Source of the DNA: Hepsetus odoe
Lineage: Eukaryota; Chordata; Actinopteri; Characiformes; Hepsetidae
DNA: 64,000 bases
Assembly: GCA_017165825.1 (NCBI GenBank)
Contig: CM029366.1
Span: 21,883,750-21,947,749, forward strand
Direction: 5' to 3'
Shown here: one piece after another, positions 33,403 through 45,638 of the stretch
Layout of the letters: every line of letters starts with the position of its first letter
How positions within the stretch are numbered: position 1 is the first letter of the stretch
The notes under the pieces: generated by a model
The model's input: the letters and a program-made list of their open reading frames with translations, nothing else
What the model was told of the DNA's origin: nothing
Databases searched by the model: none
Program-made: the position numbers and the translations under genes

Positions 33403-34279
33403 TTATAACAATTATGAAACTCCTGATTTGTTTTGCTCATTATCCCTCACTTACATGTCAATGGAATGAACAACCAGCTGAAGTAGATTGCACATACTTA
33501 AATGTAATTACATTCACTCCATGAAAGATGTGTCTACTCAATATCATATCAATAACACATCAGTTATATTTGATTTCTCATGAAACACTCTCCGGCTCTT
33601 AGACTGACAGTAAGTCTTTCAACTTGGCAAATTAGAACTTTGCTACTGAATAAGTGTTGATTTCTTCCCTCATATACTGCAGCACTGTCCAAACATCATG
33701 AGACACCCATCACTTCTTTATGTTGTGCTACAGAATCGCTTTGCTGGTGCAAAAATACTATTACTGATACTATAAACTGTCTCATATTTGGCATATTGGG
33801 TAGATTTAATTAAAGAAATGGGAAGAGATGGTTTACTGTGATGGTTTGACAAATGCCTAAAGATTCAAGGTGCCTAGAAAAAGAGGTTCCAACCACTCAG
33901 CATTCAGCCCCACCAGTAAATTAATCTGGCCTGATCATCTGTGATCATTTGCATCCGTTTCTTTGCAGCTTCATGCTAAAAGTTACATGGCTTTGTCATG
34001 TTTGAATCATACATGCATACATTCATTGCTTAGTACTACATAAGTGTTAATACACAATATCACTCTCCTAAAACTTTCATTCTGAAACACTGAATGGCTT
34101 TATAGGACTCTTTACACAAAAGCAAACACCATACACTACACATATACTGCACTTCTTGCTTTGCTAATATGGCCCACTACTGAAAAACTCAACAAAAACA
34201 GTTCTCTTAAAAGCTAGTAATGCCACCTACGACTCCTCCGAATCACTAGTACTTTATCAAAGTTAATTGGCAACTATAC

Positions 34280-34280
<1 letters not shown>
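33403..34280. other. Noncoding stretch, nothing recognised
   Basis: AT-rich unique DNA. Confidence 0.55.

Positions 34281-34329
<49 letters not shown>
34281..34329. repeat. (GT)n microsatellite
   Basis: A pure GT run of about 48 bp. Confidence 0.97.
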
Positions 34330-34331
<2 letters not shown>

Positions 34332-35051
34332 CTATATACCTTTAGTTAATCTATCAGTCTTGCTGTAAAAAAGAGGAGTAAGGGGAGAAGGCTCAAATGT
34401 CTAAGCACACTACAAAAGGGTGGCTGGGGTTGCTTGGGGACTGGGGTTCAGCCTTTAACTTAACAGCTACAGCTGAACATGAACTGAGCATCTCCCCTGC
34501 AGCACTTATGAGAGATGATGGAAAGTTGGGTGAACTATCAATTCCCTCAGCAGCAGAAAGCTAGATGAGCCCTGGCGGCCTTTGTTGTAATCCATCAGAC
34601 AGAAGATTCCAGAACAAGCATTCACCTCCTTCAACTCACTTTTCAGGAAGGACCCCTTAAAATGTTTTAAACTTATAAATCTTGACTGGATCAGCCAGTG
34701 ATTTTCTGTCATTGCTGAGGAGGGGCTGCCAATTGCACTAACTGGTAATGGCGTTACTCTACTGCCAGTTCTTTTTTCCCCTGTCACCAGTGTCCTTGAG
34801 GCAGCACTCACCTTGTGCTGGCCCCTGTTTGCTGAAAAGCTTGCTAATTTGGCACAACTCCCAAAGATTCATTCCAATATTTATACTGGTTGGCTGTCAG
34901 TTTACTCTCTCTGAAAGACCTTGACTACCAAATGTATAACAGCTGAATTTCTCATCATGGACTATTTAGCAAAGGATGCTCGAATGCCATGGAGACAACA
35001 GAGATGTTCATGCTGCCCTAACAAGGAATTTTAAATGAAATGCGCCAGAAA
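34330..35051. other. Noncoding stretch, nothing recognised
   Basis: Mixed-composition unique DNA. The 101-codon minus-strand frame at 34506-34811 has no recognisable similarity. Confidence 0.5.
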
Positions 35052-35470
<419 letters not shown>

Positions 35471-35474
35471 GGTT

Positions 35475-35569
35475 GGCTGCCCCCTGCTGCACTGTGTAAT
35501 GGGTTAATTGCAAAGTATTTCATTGTGATTTACTGTGTGCTGTGCTGTGTCAGTAGTCACTTTCACTTT
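35475..35569 (+). mobile_element. Family A SINE, 3' half
   Basis: GCTGCCCCCTGCTGCACTGT through AATTGCAAAGTATTTCATTG to AGTAGTCACTTTCACTTT. It directly follows the tetranucleotide array. The head is absent. Confidence 0.8.
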
Positions 35570-36400
35570 GCATTCACTTTCTCAGATATATATGTTGTGA
35601 GGTGAAAACCACTGTGAAAACTCAGGATTGAGTGTTTTTTGAGCATGGGAAGTGGAACTTATTAGATGAATGTAATTACCACCCCTGACTGATTTGACAG
35701 ATACATGAGAGAAATGTAGAAATAGCCCAAGCAAAATCTTAAATTGATCCCAATACAATGCTGTGGCTGAACCTTAAACAGGTCATTTATGCATGTGTTT
35801 TGTTATCTCTGCCTTTGTCTTCTGTGCTCCCATGGGATGGGTCGGCTTATATTATGCTGCTTACACAGCTGTACGTAGCTAATTTGAGATGACCCTTAAT
35901 CATTTAACACTTGTCAAGATGACTTCATTTACAGACAGTCCATGTGTATAACATGGCAGATAGCTGTACGACGTTAAAAAGGAAAGTGCTCACAAATAAT
36001 TGACAAGACTCTCCTGGGTGCTTCAGTTCACCCCCTCTTTGCTTTCTTTGACACACTCGATCTGTTCTCCTTGCTCCTTACTTGTAGTCATAAATGTTTC
36101 ATTCTCATTCCAGGATGCGGTAAATCTACTGGGACTGGCTTTATATTCTATGGCCATAGTTTTAAAGTAAAGTGAAGCTGCATTTGCTCTTGAGACTGAG
36201 CCAGATTTCATATTCTCTACATTTTGTGACTGAGAATGTATTTATAGACTGGTATCACTAATATATTCTCTATTTAGTACATGAAAGCCTGACCACAGTA
36301 AATATGTGTCCACAAACAACATGAAAGTTCAAAATGCCTGTACATTTGCTGTTAGCAGATGCAGGTTGTAGTTGGTATTTCCCCCGGAATCTACAATTTG
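35570..36400. other. Noncoding stretch, nothing recognised
   Basis: Unique DNA with no exon-like features seen. Confidence 0.55.
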
Positions 36401-36405
36401 AGAGA

Positions 36406-36461
<56 letters not shown>
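36401..36461. repeat. (GA)n microsatellite
   Basis: Nearly pure GA after GAGACACGAG. Confidence 0.97.
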
Positions 36462-36464
<3 letters not shown>

Positions 36465-37023
36465 TGCTTATTACCCCTGACAGTTGAATCAGAAGAAATG
36501 AAGCGGAATGATTGGTTAACGTGCAAGGCTTTAAACATTTTCCTGTCAACTTTCAGTCAGTAAGCTTTTAAGGCATGAAGAAATGCTGGTTTTGCTACAC
36601 TTTCTAAAGTTTCTGTCAGCCTGGGCTGCTCTTGGGCAAAAGCAAGGCCTCTAAATGCATTTCTACAAGCTTGACATCAGGCTTTAACCAGTGGCAAGCC
36701 TTTCTGAACTTGCTGACAGTGCATTTGGATGTGCATACTACCAGAGGGAAGTTGGCAAGGCATGTGAAGTGCTAAATCAGGTTTTGTAGACCAGCAGAAA
36801 GGCTGCTGGGTTTTAGATACATCACATTAGGGTTTGTCAGGCTTAGCAGATTCCTGTATGTGTTTCACAGATTTTCAATAAGTAAATTGAACTATCCATA
36901 CTCCACCCCCAAATGGATTTGTGACAAGTTTCATAGAAAGGTGGCAAAACTCACACTCAACCTGATGTAAAACTGTAGAGCAGCTCAGTCATGGCCACAA
37001 TGCACACATTTAGCACTTCACAT
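36462..37023. other. Noncoding stretch, nothing recognised
   Basis: Unique DNA between a microsatellite and a SINE. Confidence 0.55.
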
Positions 37024-37278
37024 GGGGCAGCGGTGGCCTTGTGGTTAGGAAGTTGCCACGGATTGGAAGACTGTGTTTGATTCCCTCACCAATAGGTTAC
37101 CCTGAGGTGCCCTTGAGCAAGGTACCATCCCTGTCACTGCTCCCTGGGTACTTTCAATAGCTGCCCCCAGCTGCATTTGTGTGTATGGGTGAAACGCAGA
37201 GGTTGAATTTCGTTGTGTTGTGCTGTGCACTGCGTTTCACAATGACTAGGGTAGTCACTTTCACTTTTTCACTTTCAC
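37024..37278 (+). mobile_element. tRNA-derived SINE, family A, full length
   Basis: GGGGCAGCGGTGGCCTTGTGG head with diverged B box TTTGATTCCC, then AATAGGTTACCCTGAGGTGC, GCCCCCAGCTGCATTTGTG and GAAACGCAGAGGTTGAATTT. The tail is TCACTTTCACTTTTTCACTT, a tandem of a CACTTT unit. Confidence 0.88.
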
Positions 37279-37468
37279 ATAATTGCCCTGAGACCACTAT
37301 AATGTTTGCTTAGAGACTTTCCACTTTAAATTGCTTCACTATTAGTCTGGACAATGATGTTGTAGTGAATTGAAATAAAGCAGATTGCAAAATGTCATCG
37401 CCTTGCTAATGCTTCCAATTTTACACATAATCCTAAACTCATAATCCAAAATGTTTGACATATATACC

Positions 37469-37724
37469 TGTCATGGTGACCACCAAACCCCGGCCATGGC
37501 CACGCTCCCAGTCTCCAGAATTCTGAGCCGGAATTTCTATCCAAGCATTCATTAATCACACCCAGTCCTCCTCACCTGGCCTGCCAGGTATTTAAGGTTT
37601 GCCAGCCCGACCCAGTCTCGCCTGTTCTCTGTTTACGTGTCTATTCTCTCAACCTTGTCTAGCTCAGATTAAAAACCCTGATGTCTGCCATGCGCTTGTG
37701 CTCTCTTTCCTTGCGAATATGACA
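37469..37724 (+). mobile_element. Solo LTR of an LTR retroelement (256 bp)
   Basis: It starts TGTCATGGTGACC and ends GAATATGACA, giving TGTCAT/ATGACA terminal inverted repeats. A perfect 5-bp duplication, ATACC, flanks it (37464-37468 and 37725-37729). Inside are a TATA-like TATTTAAG and a GATTAAA poly(A)-like motif in the expected order. No internal retroviral sequence lies on either side, so this is a recombination-derived solo LTR, probably of Gypsy or ERV type. The exact family is unknown. Confidence 0.85.
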
Positions 37725-37729
37725 ATACC

Positions 37730-39924
37730 TGTTGAATACCATGTAAAGGAAAAGACACTCTAAATGTTATGTCTCAATGTCTTCTGTGAAAACTGGCCAA
37801 CGTCACAGCATTTCTAGGCTGTGAAAAAACCTATTTGCCCCTTTTACATTGTTTGCATTTATTCATAACAATAAACGGATTCTGGAAAAAAGTGTACAAG
37901 ACAGCAAGTCCGTGCTGTTCAGGTCTAGACTATGATAAAGCTACTCCACAATGTTATTGTTTTCTTCCACCAATAAAAATGTATTTATAATGTATATAAA
38001 AATATGTATAGAAAATATCAGGGGGGTATTCTATTTGTGAATGAAGTGGTGTTGTGCTGATAGGTCATCCTGCTGTTCCGTTTTAGATTGTTGTCCCTTT
38101 TGATCAACATTGCATGTGGTTCTGTCTTTGCTGCACACTCTATTATGGTGGAGGATTAATTGTCAAGACAGACATGAACCTCTACATGGTTCCAGCTGAC
38201 CATTGTCCATCCTCAAATCACACCTGACACTCCTTTACCCTTGCAAATCATTCCCCTCCCTCCTTTTTTTCCTTATTCTAATTGATTGGGTGCATTTTTC
38301 CTCCTCTGGCGTTTCTTCAGGGACATCATTACGCATTCAGAGCAGTGCGTTTGGCAGTCAGTGAGTGCGAGATTTCACTGCATCCATTATCCTCCTCCAC
38401 AACCTCACCCAGCGTTAATGATAGAATCATTAGCACAATCAGTGCAGGCACTTGTGTCTCCAGACTAAAGAGCAGTTTTTCCTGGCCAGAGTCTTTCCGC
38501 ATAGATGTGTGCACATGTGTTAGTGAGAACACTCTAGCTCTATGATTCTGAATGCATGTCACATTTGCAAGGATTCCTGTGCATTTGTAGTGTATCCATC
38601 ACCAGCTTGTCCTTATCCATTTACTGGAGTGGAGTGAAGGGTAGAGTGTGAAGGTGATGAAAGAGAGGCTTCTTTGTCTCAGCTTGTCTTTGTTTTGCCT
38701 TTTTGAGTGCGTGTGCATGTGTGTGTGTGTGTGTTTGTGTGTGTGTGTGCAGGCATGGTTGTATTCAGACTTGGTAAGGGGGTGGTGAAGTGAATGTGAT
38801 TAGTTGTCTCCAATAACAAACACAAGTGTGGAGGGAATTCTCTCATGGCTGACCTCCACGCCTACACACAAAAGACAGCACAATTAATCAAAGCCAAGCC
38901 AGCCTGGAAATCGGCTCTGACAGTCACAGGGCCCATCAGCAAGCACACAGATAATATGTAGCAATCAAACACTCTTAACAAGCTTTTATTAACAGATGGG
39001 CCACTGAGGCAATCTTATAATGACCTAAGTGACTCAGTAGCAGCTAGAGACAAAGCAGCTTGTCCTACACCATACACATGTAGTCTGATCATATTTTGAA
39101 AACACTTTTCTTGGTGATATAAAGTAAATCTGTCATTTTCTAAAAATGTGCTTATATCCGTGTTGCCGCCATAGAATTGCTATATTACTGCAAGGTTTTA
39201 TTTGCTTTGTTATTTCCAAGAAAAATGCCATTTATAGGCACATGAATATGGAGGACACAGAGGTGCCATAAATAATTCTACATTATAACCATAATTTCAT
39301 CCACCACAAAAGTCAAAACTTATTTGATCATTTTGATTTTGCATCATTTAAAATTGCCAGAGACACTTTAAATCTTATTGAATGAACTTCTACTGAAGTT
39401 TAATGACAATGTTTCTTTTTCCCTCTAAACACAAGATGATCTGTTCTGTCCTGACAGCAATTGTTCTTTTATAAAACATGGAATAATTGCAGCTAGTGGG
39501 GCCACTCCTAATCAATGCTATTGAATGTGACTATTCTTAGTCATTCTCAATGTATCTTCTAGAGCCAGTCAAGCAGGTGAAGTGAGTAATGTTGCTTAAA
39601 AAAAACGAATAAATTAACCAGAATTAAGGTGTAACACTCTTTGGCCCAGCTAAACCACTGCAGTAATTTTGAAATGAGAAGGGCGACCTTAGGACTTATT
39701 CCCAGGTGCCACCTCCCTGAGGGTCAAATGACCTCAGGTGCCCTGACAGTACCTTAATATGCTGGCAGCATTTTTTATTGTTTAATCAAAGGATCATTTT
39801 GTTCACATATCAGCAGCATAAATCTTGATGCCCAGCTATGGCCTTTGGACCACCTGAAAGGTTTGCCTCTCACTGCAAGATAGATTATATAAATGATATA
39901 AGTGCTCTCCATTCCAAATATATA
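37730..39924. other. Noncoding stretch with candidate conserved blocks
   Basis: It contains a TG microsatellite and otherwise unique sequence. Blocks at about 38820-39010 (AATTAATCAAAGCC, GCCCATCAGCAAGCACAC) and 39640-39880 (GGGTCAAATGACCTCAGGTG, TTTAATCAAAGG) are complex and not repeat-like. They could be conserved regulatory elements, which is inference. There are no exons. Confidence 0.4.
38714..38750. repeat. (TG)n microsatellite
   Basis: GT repeats with one TTTG interruption. Confidence 0.93.
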
Positions 39925-39926
39925 TA

Positions 39927-40319
39927 CAGCACTGTGCAAAAGTTTAAGGCAGGTGTGGAAAAATGCTGTAAATAAAGAATGCTTTCAAAAATGGAAGTGT
40001 CAATCATTTATTTTCATCAATCAACAAAATGCAGTGAATGAACAAAAGAGAAATCTAAATCAAATCAGTATTTGGTGTGACCACCCTTTGCCTTCAAAAC
40101 AGCATCAGTTCTTCTAGGTACACCTGCACACAGTTTTGAAGGAACTGGCTGGTAGGTTGTTCCAAACATCTTGGAGAGCTAACTACAGATCTTCTGTGGA
40201 TGTAGGCTTCCTTGCATCCTTCTGTCTCTTCATGTAATCCAGACACACTGGATGATGTTGAGATCAGGGCTCTGTGGGGGCCAGAAGAACTGGTGTTGCA
40301 GGTTTTGAAGGCAAAGGCA
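39927..40319 (-). mobile_element. Tc1/mariner-like relic, same family as 18895-19405, truncated
   Basis: It begins CAGCACTGTGCAAAAGTTTA next to TA and continues GGAAAAATGCTGTAAATAAAG. It is the inverted relative of the 511-bp element, with the reverse complement of the transposase remnant (GATGTTGAGATCAGGGCTCTG). The second terminal repeat is missing, and a SINE begins two bases beyond the surviving end. It is non-functional. Confidence 0.87.
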
Positions 40320-40321
40320 AT

Positions 40322-40438
40322 GATGGTACTTGTTGCACCTGGCTGGGGTTCATGGGCAATCTTTTGGTCAGAGATTCAGGCCCACTGACCTTCTGATCCT
40401 AGTGCTTAGTCCCTAACCACAAGGCCACCGCTGCCCCT
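40322..40438 (-). mobile_element. Family A SINE, head half, diverged
   Basis: Plus-strand landmarks GATGGTACTTGTTGCACC, CTTCTGATCCTAGTGCTTAG and CCACAAGGCCACCGCTGCCC correspond to the block after the B box and to the A-box head. The body and tail are missing. It abuts the broken end of the Tc1-like relic. Confidence 0.78.
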
Positions 40439-40785
40439 ATTGCCACAGCTGAGTGAAGAGTGAACTGCGCATTTTGAAACCTTCATGATTCACTTCCCCA
40501 AACTTTTTAAAATGTGGCTAAGAACAGTACAGACATTTCTCGTCCTCAAATTAGATGAATTTAGGTTTGATCAATCAAGATTATATGATGGATGTTTTTA
40601 ATTAATTTTACTGGGTCATTTTACCTGCTTTTTTCAAAACCTTCATGTTATGTCTGTGAATATGCAGATGCTACTGTGACAGTGTCATACAGATGCTGCA
40701 CATATCCCAGTGTACAAGCGATGTGTACATTAGGCAGCTGTGCACTGTGTTGAGTGCCTCCAGTCATTTTCTTTTGTTGAGTGGG

Positions 40786-40790
<5 letters not shown>
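40439..40790. other. Noncoding stretch, nothing recognised
   Basis: Unique DNA. Confidence 0.5.

Positions 40791-40866
<76 letters not shown>
40791..40866. repeat. (TC)n microsatellite
   Basis: TC run with one CC interruption at about 40820. Confidence 0.97.
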
Positions 40867-40870
<4 letters not shown>

Positions 40871-43277
40871 ATTTGGAAAGACTCACTGTGTTAGGTTAGG
40901 GAGCCAATTATTTCTCTTTTATTGTGTTGCTGAATGCCAGAGAAAACAAATGTTAGGCACAAGTATAATAGAACAGCAGCTAAAGATTTACGGCTGTTTC
41001 TTGTGGAAAATATGAAAACTGGTAAGAGGGAATACATTTTTTCTAAAACCAAGGAGGAATACTGTGTGTACTCTCCTCAGTCAACAACCATTCTATGCAT
41101 TTCCTGAACTAAAGTGTTGTGAGTCCTTCTTGGTTTGGTCACATCATTTCAAGGGAGAAACCTTTAGCACCCAAACTTTTAAATGATAGGAGGATTCATT
41201 AAGCTTTAACAAGGAGTTCTTCCACACTTGTTATCATTAACTTACCATTGATTGATACAGTCTTTGGGACTACCAGCAGTACTCTTTACTAATGGCATCA
41301 CTCAAGAACCCTTGCTGGGGTTTTATTTTAAAGTGAATCGAGACCTAACACACATTTATATAAGTTTTGAAACAACTGTGGGTATTTTGGCACAGTGATA
41401 GGCAATAGTCTCCTTCTGGCATGGCATTTGTCTCACTCTGATAAAGTCAGTAAGTCTGAGCATTCTGCTTTGCATGGCTGTATATGCTGCTGGACTAGCT
41501 GGATCTGCAGTGTGGATCAATGGCTCAGGTGGAAGTAAGCACATGACTGAATAAGCGAAGCCACATAAGCCCTTTGGGCCTCTGTGCCTGTGCAAAGGAA
41601 AGAAAGAGGGCCACACCACGAGACTGCCATGGCTTGCCAGAAACATTCTCGCCATTACAGTGGCTAACTTTGCAGGTTTAGCGTTAGAAACAGTTGGAGC
41701 CGCTGTTGGTCTTCTACACTGCTCTTCATCTGACCTGTTTGTAGGGTGGGGACCACTCAATAACATCTCTGAATGTAAACTGCATTGTATGAATACTTTG
41801 TATATATCTGTTAAACCTAATGTACAGCCCAGAAGCCTTTTGTATAATGAGGAAGCTTCGTACATACTCACACAAGCTTCTGAGATGGTACTTCAGGACC
41901 CCTCTTATAACTCGAAACCCAAGCTTCAATATCACTTTAGTGGCTAAACAACAGCATGAAAACTGAAAGCCAATCCCATTCAAAGCACTTTTGGTATTGG
42001 AGTGAGAAAAAAAAGGCACATTTGCACCTGGCAGTCTTCACCACATTTAACAAGGTCCCCTGAAATGTCAATAGTGTTTCAAGGCTAAAGAATGAGGGCG
42101 GCTGTTGAGCACAGTGGAGTTTGGTGCGTTGAGGTGTGGGAGGCAGCGAGGGAGGGGTGCTGAGATGAGAGGCACTGAGGTACAGTTTTTTATTATTACT
42201 GATGAAATTCTGCTGGCGATTGTTCTTCTCAGCAAGACATGTAAACTCAAAGAGACTCAAAAGCTGAGAAGAGATTCTAATCTCTCTCTCTCTCAGCAGC
42301 AGTGAAGATTTTAAACTTTCAATAGAAGAACTCATAGTAAAACAAAAAACCGGAATCCTTTCACGGTTCCCACGAATCAGAATATATGACTGATCATGTT
42401 GGAAATTGTAGGAAAAGCTTTTGGGTCACGTTTTTAAACCATATTTGAACCGTCACCCATGTGCGCTGCGTGAAGAGCTGAAAATGGCTGAAATAGTTAG
42501 TGGACTGGCTCAGCCCAACAGTGATGATCTAATCACTACTGTATCTGCACTGTAGTGGGGGCCACACTGCTCTTGACATAGCCCCGCGCCATTTGGGGCC
42601 TATATTGCACTAATGTAATGTGTACTACAGTTTCGCATTTTAAACTTATGTTGTCAGTGTTTAATAATTTTATCTCCAAGAAAGAAGGAGAGAATTATTA
42701 TCACTATCAAAGCTTTTAGGTTGGGTTTTCAAAGGTTTTATTTTTTTATCATGTTTTCCCGACACAGGTCCTAGAAGCACTTTTCCTCTTTATGTTTTCT
42801 CTAACCTCTTCTGTCTGATCAACTCAAATAGTACATTCAACAAGCCCTTACTGAACATTGGATGTTGCAGAAGAGACAACATAAATATAGAGAAGACACT
42901 GTCTCTATCTACCCTGGCTGGGAAATATATTTTTGATCATTTTTAATCATGTCTATTAAATTTAGATGAGCCTGTATTTTTATTACAATTTAAAGTCGTA
43001 AAATGCTAACAATATTCTTAAAACTAGTGGTATATTGCGTCCATGTTTGATTCTATTTATAAAAGCAACCAACAGTTTCAATGATTATAGAACACGACCA
43101 TCACCTGAAAATATTACACATACCATCCTTTTGTGTGTGTGCTGGTTCACTGACTCCGTGACTCATGCTCTTCATGATGAAGGACTCAGTGAACAAAAGC
43201 TGTGTCCCCTGAGGCCGAGGCATAACCTCTCTCTCCCCTACGCTGCCTGCAGATACTTACCAGATCTGCACTGTTGT
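40867..43277. other. Noncoding stretch holding an unexplained 171-codon open frame
   Basis: No repeat is recognised except a short TC run near 42282-42295. On the minus strand 41356-41871 is open for 171 codons. It is the longest frame in the window outside repeats and the LINE. It lacks recognisable motifs, and its first codon is GTG, with an ATG two codons later. I do not call it a gene. Confidence 0.4.
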
Positions 43278-43300
43278 CACACACACACACACACACACAG
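43278..43300. repeat. Short (AC)n tract
   Basis: Pure CA run of about 22 bp. Confidence 0.92.
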
Positions 43301-43910
43301 CTATCTCATTTGTTTTTCAGTAAATGGGAAAGTATATTTACAGGTGGAAGCCATGGACATGGACACATATAAGTCTTCAGAATTCACCTTTTCCAGCAGA
43401 TGCGCAGCTTGCAGGATATTGGTGAGCATCAGTATGATTCTTTTAGTGTTATACCAGCAAGGCCTGATTGATTCTTCATCATAGAATATAACGAAGCCTG
43501 GACACAGAGTCTCAATGCACTTGCAGTTCATCTTCAACATTCATTCAGCTAGGCACTCTACAGTTTAAGAGGGGGCGTTGACACTCTGAAGCTCAACAAA
43601 CAAGAGGATATGCTTCTGTTTAGTCTACTGTCGTACTACTACTACTTTTGTTTTATTCAATAGTAAGAACTATTAAGTAAAAACTGAGCTGAGGTTTGTT
43701 AATCTGTATTATTTGTGCTTTTGGTTTTAATACAATAATGACTTATCAAAATTTAAAAGTAAGGCTATTGCAATGCAGTTGCTGTGAAATAATGAAATCA
43801 AACACCAAAAAAGATTCAAGTTTAAAATCCAAAAAAAAGAACATTTGTAAACATTGAAGTATAAGTAAATATAGTAGAATAGGTTGTAAGTAATAGGTAG
43901 TATAGAATAA
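43301..43910. other. Noncoding stretch, nothing recognised
   Basis: Unique DNA, AT-rich towards the right. Confidence 0.55.
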
Positions 43911-44147
43911 TGAGGCCTATTGGTTAAGAGTCCAGCCCGGATCGGAAAGGTGTTTGATTCCCTCACCAGCAGGTTGCCCTTGAGCAAGGTACCTTCCCCG
44001 TCGCTGCTCCCCGGACGCTTTCAGTAGCTGCCCCCTGCTGCACGATGTGTGTGTGTGGGTGAAACGCAGAGGTTGAATATCATTGTTTTGTGCTATGCTG
44101 CTTTTCCACAATGACAAAGATAGTCACTTTCACCTTTTCACTTTCAT
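43911..44147 (+). mobile_element. tRNA-derived SINE, family A, nearly complete
   Basis: The diverged head TGAGGCCTATTGGTTAAGAG has a B-box relic TTTGATTCCC. AGGTTGCCCTTGAGCAAGGT follows with a small deletion, then GCTCCCCGGACGCTTTCAGT and GAAACGCAGAGGTTGAATAT, with tail GTCACTTTCACCTTTTCACT. Confidence 0.86.
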
Positions 44148-45290
44148 AAAAAACTAGAACACTTTCTTCATGAATGTACCTGAAAAAAAAAATAGTATTA
44201 TCATTTCAGCATGCTTAGAAAAGTACAAATGACTTGTATCTAGTTATCTAGTTGTATCTAATTACACCCGCCTATGATTACAGCTACTTTCTTAATGGTA
44301 GGTTTATCTAGAGGTTTGTTCATCGTTCTGGAAGTGTGCACTTGGCAGCTTTATATAAATGATTTTCAATCAGCAAGCTGATAAGCGTCCTATCCTATAT
44401 CAACCTATTCAGTATGAATTACACATCTCTATAACAAAACTTTTTTTTATTTATTGAGATTAATGGTTTAGTGCATCTGAAGGGTACTTATGAAATGAGA
44501 TTGTCAAATAGTTATGCTGAACAACGACAATAAATGACATCAAATAAAAATACCAGTCAAAACACTTGCAAACAGAGAACAAAACAAATTATTTTTACCT
44601 TCTTTTGACAAATGTTGCTCTGAAATTATCTTGTCATGGATGTATGTAGAGACTGTTACTGAGATGCCCTCAGTGGTCTCAAACACTGATGCGTAATTGA
44701 TACAGAACTGTCCTCCCTGAACTGTGGGCAATGGGAAATGCCTCCGGACTCGTCAATCGGACACAGAGAAACAAGCATACGCGCCATTAATCTGGTAATT
44801 ACATGATAGCGGCTGATTTATTGCCTTTGTCATGCTTTAGTATCAATTTGCAGTGCCTGGTCAGAGACAGAGGCGTTTTCACTCGTGGAGATCGCTTTTT
44901 CATGGATAGAGCCTGAGGGCAATCCACAACCTTAGCAGACTGTACTGCATAATAATAGTGTATCAAAGCATGTGTAGCCTCCGTCATCCTGTAGACATCC
45001 TACATATACTTATTCATCTATACATGTATGCCAGTATGGCATGCTAGCACTGTATTGTTTAATATAGAAGTAGACCGTGGAAAGGTTTACAGTAATGGCA
45101 AAGACGTTGAGAAAAATTTATATTGCAAAAGTACTGCAAAAGTCCCCTGTTAGATCGTGAAGTAACTGAGTCTGAGTGAAGGGTTATCATGTAGTCTGAT
45201 TAGGGATGTAATCTGAGGCATGCATAAGAAATGGAGATGTTTCTTTAAAAAATTTGCACAGAATAAATTCTCTCTGATTTCTCTTTCTAG
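44148..45290. other. Noncoding stretch with a candidate conserved block
   Basis: The block at about 44740-44990 contains GCCATTAATCTGGTAATTAC and other complex motifs without simple repeats. It may be a conserved noncoding element. No exons are recognised. Confidence 0.4.
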
Positions 45291-45426
45291 GCGCTTTCAA
45301 TAGCTGCCCACTGCTGCACGGTGTTTGTGTGCATGGGTTAAAAGCAGAGGTCCAATTTCGTTGTGGTTCATGGTGTGCAGTGCTGTGACCTCGCAATGAC
45401 AAGGGTTGTCACTTTCACTTTCACTT
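45291..45426 (+). mobile_element. Family A SINE, 3' half (left arm of a fold-back pair)
   Basis: GCGCTTTCAATAGCTGCCCA through GTTAAAAGCAGAGGTCCAAT to GGGTTGTCACTTTCACTTTC. Its first 37 bases (45291-45327) are exactly complementary to 45436-45472. Confidence 0.88.
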
Positions 45427-45431
45427 TTTTT

Positions 45432-45513
45432 CATGCAAACACCGTGCAGCAGTGGGCAGCTATTGAAAGCGCCCGGGGCAGGGACGGTACCTTGCTCAAG
45501 GGTACCTCAGGGC
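45432..45513 (-). mobile_element. Family A SINE, 5'-body piece (right arm of a fold-back pair)
   Basis: Plus-strand reading GCAAACACCGTGCAGCAGTG, GGTACCTTGCTCAAGGGTAC and CTCAGGGC. It overlaps the left arm only in the 37-base perfect inverted repeat and contributes the region upstream of it in the SINE. The two pieces together hold most of the SINE body in head-to-head disorder. Confidence 0.85.
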
Positions 45514-45587
45514 TGTGATTTACTGCAAAAAGTTAAATCCAGTCTATAACACAAAGAGAGTTTGTAGAACTCTAATCAGTTTTAAAT

Positions 45588-45588
45588 G

Positions 45589-45634
<46 letters not shown>

Positions 45635-45638
45635 GATT
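45588..45638. repeat. (GAT)n trinucleotide repeat
   Basis: GAT units with one GGT interruption. The poly-Asp frame is an artefact. Confidence 0.96.
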
